Assembly: GCA_905147135.1 (NCBI GenBank)
Contig: LR990049.1
Span: 7,457,428 to 7,521,427, forward strand
Source: Blastobasis lacticolella
Taxonomy: Eukaryota > Arthropoda > Insecta > Lepidoptera > Blastobasidae
Direction: 5' to 3'
Length of the DNA stretch: 64,000 nt
Positions within the stretch are counted from its first letter, which is position 1; each line of letters begins with the position of its first letter. The notes beneath the pieces were generated by a model, which had not been told where the DNA came from, did not search any database, and saw only the letters and a list, made by a program, of their open reading frames with translations. Positions 1 through 12,503 of this stretch are shown here, piece by piece. The translations under genes were made by a program, and so were the position numbers.

Positions 1-1734
1 CTCGAATGTGAGTTCATCTATAAAAACTACGAATGTCAAGGAATGGCTGACTTAGAGAGAGTATCATCATCATCGACATGATTAGCCTATTAAAGAGAGT
101 ATAATGTTCGAAACGTATTCACGTTCTCTTTTATTTTTTGAATCAGACTGAATTCTACACAACGTATGAACGGTCCTGAATCTAATCTGAACACAGTCGA
201 TGTTAGTGGTTAGCATTATCCTACAGTACACGACATAGGCATAGATAGAGAGCTCGACCCCGACAGTCAAGTGAATCCACACAGACTTGTACAGGACAAG
301 AAGGACAAGTCCGAGCGAATTGAGCAGCCACGCTCAACCACACAATGCGGCAGTGCGGTGGTTCGTTCCAATGATCAGTCGACCTCACCAAAGCAGCTTA
401 CGTCCAGATCTTCTTAGACAACGCCCACTGAGGTTCCCCATATTCCGATTAATTCAGTTGCAGACACAAACGCCTTGTAGGTATACAAACAAGGCTTTGT
501 TTATATTCGCCTCCATTAAAACCAATTGGTTATCCACTCGTTTTGTATAAAAAAAGGATACATTTTAACGTTGAAAACAAAACGCGTCCGAAACGATTGG
601 CTGAAAACTCCTCTCATTTATATTTTATTACACCCTTTGGACGTGCGTAAATAATATAGCCAATTCAGAAAGCCGATGGACCCTTTCAAGCGAAAGTGAA
701 TGATCTGAAAAGTTTTTGCAAACATATTGGGGGCTCATTGCCGTTTGCTCGGAACTCGGTAACAAGTTCAGCGGTTTTCTGATTGATGAACGCTCGTGTT
801 CGGTTTGGTACGCGGCCTGTGCTAATGTTGACTCTGCGTCCTGGCCATAAGGGGTATCAACATCGCTCCCGATTGTTCCGAATCCAATACGAAGCCACAA
901 CACCAGTATTGATAACGGAACACATTAATATTGCATACGCCTCGAGCACGCTACAATAAATTACATTCAACGTTTTAACCATGTTTTGATATAGCAGTCA
1001 TATTTTTTTTATGGAACGTGTCATGTCCAATTTTCGATAAACCTGTTCTGCTTCGATTTTAATTTTGCGGGTGAGCGAGTTATCGTTCTGGGTAAGTCGA
1101 GAAATGAATTCGCTTGTTTTCTTTGAGACGGAATGCTGGTTGAATTTAAATTGATATTTGGGATTGAGTTGTGAGATTACTTTGAATAAAATGAGCATAA
1201 ATAAATCACTATGGCTATAGAGTTTTGTGTAAGACACGTTATTCTCGAATCAAACATCCGAAGTTCGGCTCTAACTAATTAATTGTTTCTCTGTTACGCT
1301 TTGCGTGGGAAAGCCAGAGTTAGTGCGGAAGGAAGTGCCGGAATTGTCCGATTGCCCAAGTTGGGTAATAAGAAAAAGTTGTGGTCGCATCACGACCCGT
1401 GTGATTAAATGCCCCTAGTGAATACGAGTGACATACTTTTAGTTATATGGAGTATCAAATAGGGTCTGGATGTGCAACTATAGCTGGGTATGGATTGTGG
1501 GACAATTTTGAGTACGTTGCAATATATGGTTTATTTTTTTATTAATAAGGCCGTGGTTCATTTGGTAAACTTCTTTCACGGATCACACAAGTGATATGCT
1601 ATAGTCGAGTTTGTTTTCAATCTTAAAGAAGTACCAAGTTTAGCAATAGTTAGAGAAATATGCAGAGGCATTCATATTTTTCAAGACATTTCTGATAAAT
1701 GTCCATCTGTATAAGAAGCCCTTGGTACAGGGCG
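1..1734. other. Intergenic DNA, no gene recognised
   Basis: AT-rich sequence with short open frames only (below about 90 codons) and no recognisable protein motif, RNA gene or clear repeat boundary. I see nothing supportable in it. Confidence 0.5.
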
Positions 1735-1991
1735 TCTCTGGCGTTAATGTCTCAGTTGTGGTCTCGGTCACGAGATCCCGGTGTCCGTCTTGATCATGAT
1801 CCAGGATTTGGCAGATCAGACAGTGGAGCAACTGTAATCTGACCTCCGTGATCCTGCTAGAAGGGGAACCTGAGCAGATTGGATCATGGTTACACATTCA
1901 GTCGCCTGAATGTATAGGTATCATAACGATGTTTTCCGTCACCGTAAAAGCATCGGTAGGCATTCAACTAATGTACATTACTCAGAAAAGC
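1735..1991 (-). repeat. tRNA-derived SINE fragment (body and tail)
   Basis: Read on the minus strand, this matches the body of the full-length SINE at 37693-38053. It has the segment after the tRNA-like head, the conserved block around ACCATGATCCAATCTGG, the block GACCTGCCAAATCCAGGATC, and a tail with GACATTAACGCC. The tRNA-like head is missing and the tail is mutated, so this is an old 5'-truncated copy. Short open frames on both strands here are repeat-derived. Confidence 0.72.
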
Positions 1992-3621
1992 AAAAAAAAA
2001 TACGAAATAAAACCCGCGATATTCCCGAATAATTACTGTTCCCGGCGCCGTCCACCCTTTCTCTATGAGTCAATTTATCCCGGACATGACCCTTACATTA
2101 ATAAGGGCGGATGGCGATTAAAAAACCGCCAGCAACAAACACGAGTTCCGGATGCTATCGGCCCATACCGTTTAATATTCCCCCCGTAATGTGCGAAAAC
2201 AAATGTATGATTTACAGTGGAATTTCGCTCCGTTATCAGCTGAGGGTTGGGGGTTGATTTACACGGCGTCTGATCGTCCGCGCTACTATCTCGATCCTCG
2301 GATCCACGCCTCTGAAACCGGAGAAATTACCAGATACCTGAGATTTATCTGTGAAAATCTGTATTTGGTTTTCTGATACTTAACTACTCAGCGACAAAGA
2401 AGCAAACATCCCACCTGATGTTAAGGTAAATATATCGTATTTTTTGTTTCGTAAGTTTATTCACGTTTTAACGTAACGTATAGCTTACAAAAAAAAAATC
2501 TAATTATTTTGTAACCTGTATAAATCTGAATATTTTCTCTGAAGATATTAAGGATATGTTCAGATAAAACTTTTGACGTTTTGTGTTTTGGATTGCATAC
2601 TAAGATTATTGGTGGACACTGCGTGACGCGAATGTAGATATACTAAGCATTTCATTCACTTACTGAGTGTAAGTCGAAAAAAGAATGAGATTCGTAAAAA
2701 AACATTATTTCTCCAATTTCTCTCACCGACTCCCAGTTTGCTTGCTCTTCGCGCACTATCTCTCTCGCTCAGATAGCGAAAACACCAGGAAAATAATCGA
2801 CCAGCCTTATCACGCGGGGAACAAAAGAAAACGGGCGCGCCCAAAGTAACGACTTCGATAAACAATCTTTTTGAGGAAATTAGTTTGTTACGATAATCGG
2901 AGTCCTACCACCGCGTTGACACGTAATTCTGGGGAGTACGAAAAGATTTGCAATGGTTAAGATAGCGCCGGGATTTGTTGAGGTGATTAGGTATGTACGT
3001 AGGAATGGTGCCAGTGTTAAGCTGAAAAATAATTTGTCAACTTTCAATAGAATAATGAGAGTTATAAGACTTCGAAGTGGCTCGGCTCTCACGTGTATTA
3101 TTACTAGTTCCTTTGTATTTTGGCTCAAATGATGGGTGTTGAGTAGGCATTGTAAATAGTTATATTGAGTTAGAGGTGAGAAGTTTCGATAGTTTTAAAG
3201 TCTCGGGACACTTCGACCTAAAAGCAAAGACCCGGGCCGTCCCGGGATTTAAAAACTTCTCAGAATAAGGTTATTTTTGGCGGAATACATAAATTAAAAT
3301 TCAGTTTTGGTGAAAATTAATAATTGTTTACATTATGTACGTATTATAATATTTAAATTTAAATATTACTGTTATATATGGTTTAACCTAACAGCTAACA
3401 AAACCATAGTAAAATTAAATTACATAGTCGCGATTTCGCGCGCAATTTAATGAGCTTCATATGGTTTCATACATTAATAATTTTGATTGGAAAACCAGCT
3501 GCGCATTTCAGAAAAGAGAATTACGCTCGTATGGTAAAGTTAACAATTTAAAACTAAAAACTAGTTTTTGTAGGTATATGTCAATATTCTGTTACTGGAT
3601 CCGATTTAGCCCATGACCTTT
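1992..3621. other. Intergenic DNA, no gene recognised
   Basis: AT-rich single-copy-looking sequence. A stretch near 2040-2150 is richer in GC and holds a 113-codon frame that begins inside the SINE remnant, so that frame is not credible as a gene. Around 3330-3370 it is almost purely A/T. Nothing else is recognised. Confidence 0.45.
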
Positions 3622-3820
3622 CATCATCATCACAACCCATAACAGACCACTGCAGAACTTAGGGCCTCTCCCACGAAAGGGGAGGTTATTGCCATAATCT
3701 CCACGCTTGGCAACCGGGTTGGAGGTTGCAGTGTAATAAATATAACAATAGAAAATGCTGCTGCCCATTTTGGAGTCTATGGAGACTAGATTTTTTGTCT
3801 CGGGAACATTAGTCGCCTTG
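3622..3820 (-). repeat. RTE-type retroelement 3' tail, family A
   Basis: On the minus strand this runs from an AAAGGCGACTAA-like block, through GCGTGGAGATTATGGCAATA, to a (GAT)n-type end seen as CATCATCATCAC on the plus strand. Related copies lie at 34313-34372, 35385-35557, 49049-49297 and 54057-54270. GAT-repeat ends are typical of RTE LINEs and of SINEs that depend on them. A 109-codon minus-strand frame over it lies inside the repeat and is not treated as a gene. Confidence 0.6.
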
Positions 3821-6800
3821 TATCGTCCATGACCTTTCGAGGTGCCTAATACATACATTTGAGCGTGCCTGGTACCGAACCTCTGCTCACCCCGAGTAGG
3901 CATAGTGCTGTGAAAACGCACGTACTCATTTCTACCTAAGCAAACAATCTTTAAGAGTCAGTTTCTCATTTTTAGTAAGTGACCACCCACGTGATACAGA
4001 ACCGTAGAGCAACCTTAATTTTGACGCTGAGTAACTTAATCAAACTACTTTTTATGACCAGAGCGAGCCTTACAGGCACCAAAAGTTATTATAACCGTTG
4101 ATAAAACTCTGACAATCTGTCTTTGCCCATTAATCTTTCTCTGGAGAAATTGAAAATCAAGGATGGCAGCTTGGGAAAAAAGACGTCGCCCGCCGAGATG
4201 AATTAATTAGAAAAGGCTTAGTGCCGTTATTCGATGGTAGCTTTCAGATTTATTAGCGTCACGAAATGGAGTTTTATTCTCGAAATTTTGCGAGTACCTC
4301 ATTCAACATCGTAATTGTATTTGCCATTCTGCGCAGTTAATACACTAATGCTCATAAAGTGACTAAGAAATATAAAGCATATCAATAGGACTGATTATAG
4401 ATTAGTAACATTATGTTTTAAATCATCACGACTATTAACAGACATTTTTAAAGATCTTCGTTCTAAAAAATATACTCATCGTGTAATTTAGCATTATTTA
4501 TTAATTTCATAAATTTGAATAAGTATATAAAACAATAGTCCTTGTATACCAAGTACATAAGAAAACATAGTCCTGCTATATCTAAAGTTGAGAATTAGGT
4601 AACGAGCAATATTGCAGTTGGAAATTTCTACTCAACGAATGAAACACTGAATATTAGTACGAACTCAGTTAACCAAGAAACAGTCCCAAAGACTCATCCA
4701 ACAGATATCGAAGTGTCTACAACACAGTTTGGTTAAGTTCAGTTGCTGTTTAATTTCTACTGCAGTGAACGTTGTCCGTTTCAAACACCGATTTGTTAAA
4801 GTTATTTCTTCAATTAATTTCCATTAATGTTTCTATTTTATTGTATGTATTTTGTATGTATTTATTTATCATAAATGTGGTGGTATATAGGTATAATAAT
4901 AATAAACACTTATACCTAATTTATACCTAGACATTGACTCTGAATGAAGTTCTCTATCAGCAGGCATTTCAGCTTTGACTTATAAGTAACCTTGTGACAT
5001 ACGGTTGTGTAATAGGATTTATTAAATGATTATTGTCGGTGCGTCAAAGAAAGTGGTGTATCAGCATAATTGTCTTCAGGGTTGTGATATCAGTATTAGA
5101 TCGTATTAGTCCAGATAATTTAAAGAAAAGGTTTTACTTCACTGAATTTATTCCAATTCATTTTTGCACATCGCTTATAATTTTACTTGAAATCAGAGCG
5201 GTATTACAACGTAGGCACTTGAGGTAATTTAAATTCTTATTTCATAGGTGATTACAAATCACTTTATTTTAAAACGTAAATAACACTTTCTAGAAACGAA
5301 ATGTCGAGACAGTTTCAAGACGCGTCACTCCTCGGCGGCGGTCGGGCCAAGAATGCCCGCTACTCCGCCCGAGTCGTGCCGTCGAGACTCTGTCAGCACG
5401 CGGCTTCAGGCGGCGCTCTCTCACTTTCGTTTTCTTCGTCATGAGTCCGTACTAATGACCACATGATTTCATACTATTGACCGGATCCGTCATATACATA
5501 TATATTTTTAATACATACTTACTACCTAAACACAAACATCCAGATCTGTAACAGAAATTAAAATTCACTATTTCGGTACCTGCCCGGCCGGGCACCTCTG
5601 CGTGGCAGACCGCATATTAAGCACCTGAACCACTCAGGTCGTCTGAAAGGACCTGTTTTAGCGTTTGAGCTGCTCCGACATGATGCCTTCATTTATTACT
5701 ATCGTGATGTTGTTGAAGCGTACTATGTAATTGGTTTTGATTAATAATATAAATAAGTAGATAAGTTTGTAATATCTATGCGTTTCTAAAGTCAGAAACG
5801 GTAACCCTTGTCACTTGTAACTTTCCTAAGGAAGCTTTCATATTTTTATAGTTTTTGAACACGGATTCAGAACTAGCTCAGCTGTAGAATTACATGTCTA
5901 ACGTTTAATTTTAGTTTGTGTTTCTTGGAACCTTTATCTAGGAGGTATATAACCAAAAACACGATTAATTTTGATTTCTTTGATAAATTTCAAATTTACT
6001 GCGATCTATTTTTACCCGACTACGCGACGCAAAGGACAGTAATGTTCAATTGTAGCAAGCAAAGCTTTAGAAAGCAAATTAAGTTATAGAAAGCCATTTG
6101 GCGCAACATTGAATACTTAACTTAATACTTACTTACTAAGAGTAGGTACCAAACACTGAAACGAAGGAAGGAATGGTAAGATAAAATTATAAAATCAAGA
6201 AAAACATAATTAAGACAGGTTGTCCCAATGTAAGACAAATATCTAACCCAATAAATTTTATAGTATTTCCCGATTTATCTAACAATCTCTAATAAATTAA
6301 GCATTTACTTATACAAATTTTTAATATTCTTAATCTACCTCATAACGCTGAAGTTTTTTAGGTTTTCGTGTTTAGTTTGTATTGTTTGGTAGGTTTATAG
6401 TTTGTATACTGTGGTAAAACGTTAGCGTTTATCAAATCCTTTAAAACCTTTGAAAGTTCTAAGTAAGTCTGCCTGTATCTATAGGAACTCGGCTGAAAGC
6501 GCGGTCTTGCTAGACGTTATCTGGAACAGCGGTGAAATCCGCGAGGCGAGTCTTCATCCATCATTCAGTCGCCTGTCTGCTAAGCCCCGCCGCAGAGGCG
6601 CATTGCTTGTATACTATCTATACCTATATTATTAGTATCTGCGTCTTCGGTTCGTTTAGTTCACTTTTAAGGATTCCCTAGTACAAGGATTCCCTTTCCT
6701 AATTTTAAGGGTATGCTCCAGGTTTTCTACCGCGTACCTTTGTTGACGAGTAGCCCGATATTTCGACCTAGTTGCATTCATTATGGTCACGGGGCGACCT

Positions 6801-7689
6801 TAAAATGTGTGATATCTAATAACCGAGATTGTTTAAAACTTTATCCATCCCTAACTTCGAAAATAACTAACTTTCGCCAAGATCATTCTGTCGGACCGCA
6901 GTTTCATTTTTACAAGCATTTATTTCACTTGCACTATTCGTACGTATGTTTGTAAGAAGACCGTCAAAATTTGCAAACCAGTTTTCGACCATTAGTTGGA
7001 CATGCATTAATCCATATTTATTTTATATTAATTTACTTTATTTTATTATTTTGGTACCATTACCATGGAGCTGGTCTTATGATGGAGTCGGGAGGTGGTC
7101 ACAGGAACTAACGAACGCAATAAGATAAGCCCATCGTGTTTGGGCTCTTTGGAATGGGCATGATGAGTGGGTCCTGCGATAAAAGTTTGTAATAATTTTG
7201 TTTTATTTGACAACTTAACCATTGTAACATGAAAAATTTTGTTAATGAAGTTACTAATATTTTTTCTAAGAAACAATTTTATTAATTCGTACCTATTCGT
7301 AACTTTTAATACAAGAAATTTATAATTAAAATAAATATTGTTGAATGTTGATAACCTCTTTGGCTTAATTAAAAGTGTCATATTTTTATTCGGTTCCTTT
7401 GGTAACGAGTAGCATTTATCTTTTATTGCTATTACCTAATAGTGAAATGTAATATTATTTCCGTTTATCTTCATTTTTCGCCTTTTCCTCTCTAAATATT
7501 TAAATCAGTGCCTTCTTCCTCATAAAATTGGTGAGAGTGGGTTTAGTTGAGTGGCTTAGAACAACTTTGTTGCTCTATTGAACGGCTTTACTTGCTGCAT
7601 TAATATTTTGCTACCGTCACAAAGTAAAACACAATGACACAAAACAAAAGTGATTTTCACTTAATAAAAAGTGCTGTTTGGAGAAGAAC
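3821..7689. other. Long intergenic stretch
   Basis: AT-rich with no gene found. It includes a separate CG-rich patch at 5301-5444. Between about 5580 and 5660 there is a short GC-rich segment with a small GCCCGGCCGGGC palindrome. All open frames are short and none shows a family motif. Confidence 0.45.
5301..5444 (+). other. CG-rich patch containing a 47-codon open frame
   Basis: This is a sharp GC- and CpG-rich island inside strongly AT-rich DNA. An ATG at 5301 opens a frame of 47 codons ending at TGA 5442-5444, rich in Ser, Arg, Ala and Gly. No domain or signal peptide is visible. The short inverted block GTCGAGAC...GTCGAGACTCTGTC suggests it could instead be part of a small mobile element. 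A promoter or 5' exon of an unseen gene is also possible. I do not claim that it is translated. Confidence 0.25.
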
Positions 7690-7761
7690 AAAGGTCTCAG
7701 CGGCGTGTCTTGGTAATGGCCTATGCCCAGATGTGGATCTGTTTTGTTGATGATGATGATG
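7690..7761 (+). repeat. RTE LINE extreme 3' end remnant
   Basis: It contains GTGTCTTGG followed by GGCCTATGCCCAG and ends in TTGATGATGATGATG. This matches the C-terminal codons and GAT tail of the RTE element at 63723-64000, where the minus strand reads GGAGGCCTATGCCCAGCAGTGG. The reading frame is broken and only the last few dozen bases survive. Confidence 0.55.
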
Positions 7762-7861
7762 CTTTTTGCTTATAGCTAGATCTAGACACGCGTGTTTCAT
7801 AACTAAATATAGGTTAAACTTATAAAACTACATCAGTCTAACACAATATTGTGCTATATGT

Positions 7862-8072
7862 CCCCTTTGTTGTCTATCCTCTATATTTCTTTCAAATCAA
7901 ATCGAAATTTATTTATTAAGTAGGACATTACATATATCTTGCAATCGTCAAAGAGGAGGGGGTAAGAAAATAGGACGGAAATACAAAGCGACATATTGGC
8001 CTCCTCTTGAAATTCAATATGGTCCCACGAAGACGCGCAATAAACGCGGGCGAAACCGCCGGCGGCAACTAG
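7862..8072 (+). mobile_element. Possible Helitron-like 3' end
   Basis: The right end reads GCGGGCGAAACCGCCGGCGG followed by CAACTAGT. This resembles the common lepidopteran Helitron terminus: a GC-rich hairpin, then CTAG, then the host T. The left boundary is uncertain and no Rep/helicase coding sequence is present. If the assignment is right, it is a non-autonomous fragment. Confidence 0.3.
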
Positions 8073-9527
8073 TACACTTAACACACTAACATATCTCAAA
8101 ACTGCTCAATTGCTAATATGAAGAAAAGTCTTCTATTATTATCAGTGATATTAGCAGGCGAAGGTATAATAAAGCCGAACCAATATGCTGGCAACATTTG
8201 TCACACCCAACTGCGAGCGAAGCAATTTTATTTAAATACCACCTACTTTCCGCGCGGGAATATAATAAATTATTTGGGAGCTCTCAAACGCAGCTAAAAC
8301 TTCGCACTCTGTTACCCAACTGTTTCATATTCACTGGAGAAGTTGCTAGTAGCGAACTCGGCGGATATATCCAGTTTTATCAACTCGTGTGGTGGCACTA
8401 GTTCCCTTGTTCTTGCCTACTTTATTTTCTTGGCAAATCGTGGAAGCGATCATGTGGCAAAACACTCTTATGGATTTGGCCCCGGGGAACTTTGACTCGG
8501 GAGTCGACTACAAGTTCGGAGGCGCTATGTTTGAGAGCAAAACGGTGTTCGAATACTATGGCTAAGATGCGAATGTAAAACGGCATCGCCTCGAGCCCTC
8601 AATGTTTCGCCAACTGTTACGAACCGGCGGCAAATGAAATGCCGCCCGATAATATACCAAAGCATTCTGAAATCTAGTGGACGTATTTGACAGTTTAAAA
8701 AATTCCCAATTCAACATCGGTTAGTTTTTGCCGGGGCGCTTGTTTGAAATGTGCCGTGTTCACAAACAGATTTTTGGTATCAAACGATTCACTATTTGCT
8801 TTACCGTTTTATTTTAAGAGCATAACTTTCAGAGTTTGATAGTTTTCGTGCATTGTGTACGTAATAAATTCAAATGGCAGTTACCTCTATGTCGGACTAA
8901 AAATAAACAGCTCAAGCGTTTTAACACATGCTAAATGGAGATGACAAAGCTTATTTAACGTAGGTACCGTAAGGGTCAGGCGATAGTCTACACAAGGGTC
9001 CTTATCGAGCTAATTTTGAACCGGGCGGCACGAAATTTTCCACTCGATAACCTCACCTTTCTGCGTTCCTAATTTAATACAATACATGAGTTTTATAAGG
9101 GCACAGGTTTTATAAGAGAATTTCTTTTGGTAGTACCAATAAAAGAGATTTATGAGTACGTGATCCGAAGGGTGATAGCGCTAGTATAGGTATGTCTTTG
9201 GCGACAGGTGTTCTTTTTGTTTAGGGAATATATATCTAATTCATTCCGTTATTTACACTACAATGGCAGTGAATTGGATTTTTATTAAGAGTTTTTAAGA
9301 TTTCCTTCACTTGTCCTAATGGCTCACCACACACAACATCGCAACCTGTAAACCTCTCTACGAAGCAACCTCGGGAAAACGATAAATAAATAAAAAATAT
9401 TTATTTAGAAACCAAAGCATAAACTGTTTGGATCTTGGAATCGTACAGAAATCGTGTTCGTCTTTATGGGCTCTATTTATTTGATTTATTTAACAGTTTA
9501 TTGTCTATATAACAGTATCACCCAGAC
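8073..9527. other. Intergenic DNA, no gene recognised
   Basis: Mixed AT-rich sequence with a moderately GC-rich part around 8440-8640. No open frame above about 70 codons and no repeat boundary that I can place. Confidence 0.45.
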
Positions 9528-9640
9528 TTCTTCAAGGCCAAAGTAAATAGGCTTTTCCTAGACAGGTATGCTCCACATTCGGCCGTATCTTCACTTCCTA
9601 TCAAGTGAAATGCGGTAAAATGCCTGCCTAGCCAACAATA
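9528..9640 (+). repeat. CR1/Jockey-type LINE 3' tail, family B
   Basis: Contains CTTCAAGGCCAAAGTAAATA, a GGTATGCTCCACATTCGGCC block and AAGTGAAATGCGG. The same order of blocks occurs at 15381-15500 and 29790-30020. This is the conserved end of a non-LTR element just past its ORF2 stop. It is a 5'-truncated, decayed copy. Confidence 0.55.
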
Positions 9641-9741
9641 AAAAAACCTTAAGGAAAACCACAAGGTCAATCCATCACCATCGTTTTTAATTACATAAAA
9701 CGCAATAAAATCGACAGACGTTAGAAAATCCCCGGCAAACC

Positions 9742-9954
9742 CCGGGGAACCTGACTAGATTAGATCATGGTTACACATTTAGTTGCCTGAATGTGCAAGT
9801 TTCATCACGATGTTTACCCTCACCGTAAGAGTTAGCATTCAACTAAGGTACAATAACTCAGAAAAAGCTCATTGGTACGCGGCCGCAGTGGAATTCGAAC
9901 CCGGTACCTGTCGCTTACGAGTCGGAAACCTTAACCACTCAGCCACCGACGCTC
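9742..9954 (-). repeat. tRNA-derived SINE, 3'-truncated copy with tRNA-like head
   Basis: On the minus strand it begins with the tRNA-like head (GGTGGCTGAGTGGTTAAGG as box A and GGTTCGAATTC as box B). It continues through the spacer with CTTACGGTGAGGGTAAACAT and the block around GTAACCATGATCTAATCT, then stops near GGTTCCCCGGGG. The RTE-like tail is lost. This orientation confirms the head-to-body order seen in the intact copy at 37693-38053. The 72-codon frame on the plus strand is spurious. Confidence 0.75.
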
Positions 9955-12400
9955 CCGATGCGATGCCCATATTACGTAGCCCCCTTTTGCGTAGGGGTTA
10001 AAAGAAAACCATACACCGACACAAAATTTATCATAACAAATTGTTACAATTCACGGAGATAAAAGTGAAGCCAAGAAGATATCAAAGCACTTATAAAACA
10101 AAAGTGCTTACTCAATATATGACTGGGGCATTAACGACGTCAGCATAAAGATAATAGGAAAAAGTTAAATTACGTCGATGTGGCGACTCGGCCCGGATCT
10201 CCACCGAGCACTTCCAACGCTCTGCGGTTATAAAAGTTGAATTTATGGCACGAATTATTTCACTCTCTTCCCTAATTTCGCTACTTTTCCGCTCCTTGTG
10301 TCCAGGTGCATGATATGAACTCACTGGATGTAGGTACTTCTTTAAATGGAATACGGAGGGGTTAGACTTAGATGTTCGCGTAGTTACTTTCTGTTTTATA
10401 GCGCTATTTCACTTTGATTTGTATGAGGGGGAAGTTGGGCAGTTTTAAAGTTTGGTCTGCTCTGCTACTGTAATTACGTATCGTTCCGGAGGTTCTGTTT
10501 CCTTATTTTTATTACACCAAGCATCTTTGTAAAGTTAAGTGTGCGAGTATATTAAATACGTCAGGTATTTCAAAAGGCAGAGGTTTATTGGCTTTAGTTT
10601 GTATATTTACAGATTACAGATATTTTCCCCATCAAAAACCTTTTTCCAACATGAACTTTGTGTTTTTAGAATCGTTGAAAAGATGTCGTAAAGGCACTTT
10701 CAGACATTTAATAGAAAATTACTTTCTAGGTAACAGAGATATTCTGATACTGAAAGGAGGAAAAGATAACGTAAGCCTCTTGTGAAATATTTTTTACTTT
10801 ATACCGAATTCATTCTAAAAATATTAGATCAATTCTATCTGAAGATAGAAGACGTTTACTTTTTATATTCAAGTTATGACAGCACGTGCACAATTAGCAA
10901 GAACAAGCGTAAATAGTCGCGACATAAATACAACTATATCTTTCATCTTAGTATTGAGAGAAGGAAACAAAATCTCACTCGTGGCGTGAGCTCTGACGAG
11001 GGCACACTTCTGCTAGCCATGCTCATGGTGGACGATATTACACACGAATCTCTAGCTACACGTGTATCGTTTACTGACGAGTCGATTCCGTCCGATACAC
11101 CTCCCAAACGCAACCCGCAACCCACGCATATTGACAAGACCTCGTAACCGAGAAGAAGGCCTTTGAAGAAGATATCCGATATATTTATAGGCCTGCAAAT
11201 ACTGGATCCTCACTCGTCGGCACAATGGCGATGCTTGTCGTTGAGAATTTCATGCGTCAAGTGTTCCTCGGTAGGTGTAGGGCGTGGGTGTTGGCAAACA
11301 CGAAGTCTCCGATTCTCCATTACTTACGGTCGGCACGCCGGGCGCACTGGCTCGCGCCGACGCGCCCTCCCACTAAATAAATTAAATTGACGACTCCATA
11401 ATATTATAATTTTGAAAGTATTTCGGCGCTCTGGAGGCTAGAATGGGTGTCGGCGGTGTTGTGGCCTTTTGTAAATGTCAATAAAATGTAGATTGTGTCC
11501 ACCTTAGTGGATTGGGCTAACTATTTATAATAGGTAAGTACCTTTGTTTTGTTTGTTGTGTTCTAATTATGTAAGTACATAATTAGAACACATAAACAAA
11601 ACAAAACAGAAAGCTAATCTTAACACTAAATAGAACGAAACTAAATTAAAAATAACTAAAACTACCCTAAGATAATAAATTTGGCCGATTGGCCTAACTC
11701 CTACACATTCAGTTTTGTTAGAGAAAGGATTTGTAAATTTGCTTCATTAAAATATCTAGGCGCCTGCCTAACACGATTATGACAAAATCTTGGAGAAGAT
11801 TCAAGTCTAAATTTGTATAAAGATAGCAATATACAAACAAAGCAACAAATCCCCAAAAACAGCGCAACATTACGCCGTCGTGCTACTTTTTAAGTAACGA
11901 AAGAAATATGTCGTTTATTTGTCTTAATAAAGCAACATTGGTCTGGCGGGCGACGCGTCCGCGCCCTGCCCTGATAGAGTAATCCTGTGTGACCCCACAC
12001 TTCGTCACTGTCTACCCTTCGATGCGCGACCTATCCGGGATTAACAGACATGTTCGAATTTAAGGCTTTAGCGGCGAGTGTGGTTGCGAACACTGACGCA
12101 TCAGCCGGCTCGCAGTGGTAAGAGGGTCAACGATACGGGATACAGGCACTTGAGAATTAATATGTGGAGGTTTTTCGGCTGCTTCCGTGATCGATCTACC
12201 AATTTGAAAGAAAAACTCTTCGTCCGACCGACCGAGATATCTTGGTGGTACTATTTTAATCTTGCATGTTTAGGATGTCTACAATAAATAAGTTTACAAT
12301 TACGTACGTTTTTATAACACTAAGATGGCCGACAAGCTTACGGCCTTCCGTTTACGTAAAACGAATGAACGATATAGGTACAATGCTGAAAATTCCATCT
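9955..12400. other. Intergenic DNA with GC-rich islands
   Basis: No gene identified. GC-rich patches occur at about 10970-11140, 11210-11380 and 11940-12110, with open frames of 64-75 codons that lack recognisable motifs. The hairpin at 11546-11607 is listed separately. Confidence 0.4.
11546..11607. repeat. Near-perfect hairpin, arms about 28-30 bp
   Basis: The left arm ends in GTGTTCTAATTATGT and the right arm begins ACATAATTAGAACAC, with a 4-nt AAGT loop. The outer arms are GTTTTGTTTG against CAAAACAAAAC with one small indel. It could be the core of a MITE, a small-RNA precursor-like fold or a replication-slippage palindrome. The sequence does not distinguish these. Confidence 0.7.
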
Positions 12401-12503
12401 TTACATAGTATACAACAATATCGATTCCCGCCGTCTGTCCCTGTGTAGGTACGTATGTACGCTTAGATCTTTTAAGCTACGTAACATATTTTTATGCAGT
12501 CTT
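12401..12503 (+). repeat. Dispersed repeat family H, copy 1 (Helitron-like)
   Basis: Holds the ordered blocks TTCCCGCCGTCTGTCC, TATGTACGCTTAGATCTTTT, AAGCTACGTAAC and TTTTATGC. The same order occurs at 40771-40978, 46612-46762 and, partly, 61152-61375. One copy ends in CTAG, which suggests a non-autonomous Helitron, but no hairpin was verified here. Confidence 0.5.

Noticed and set aside
1848..2376. Two consecutive plus-strand frames (113 and 61 codons)
   Set aside because: The first begins inside the SINE remnant, and neither has a motif; the junction at 2189-2191 has no splice or frameshift signal.
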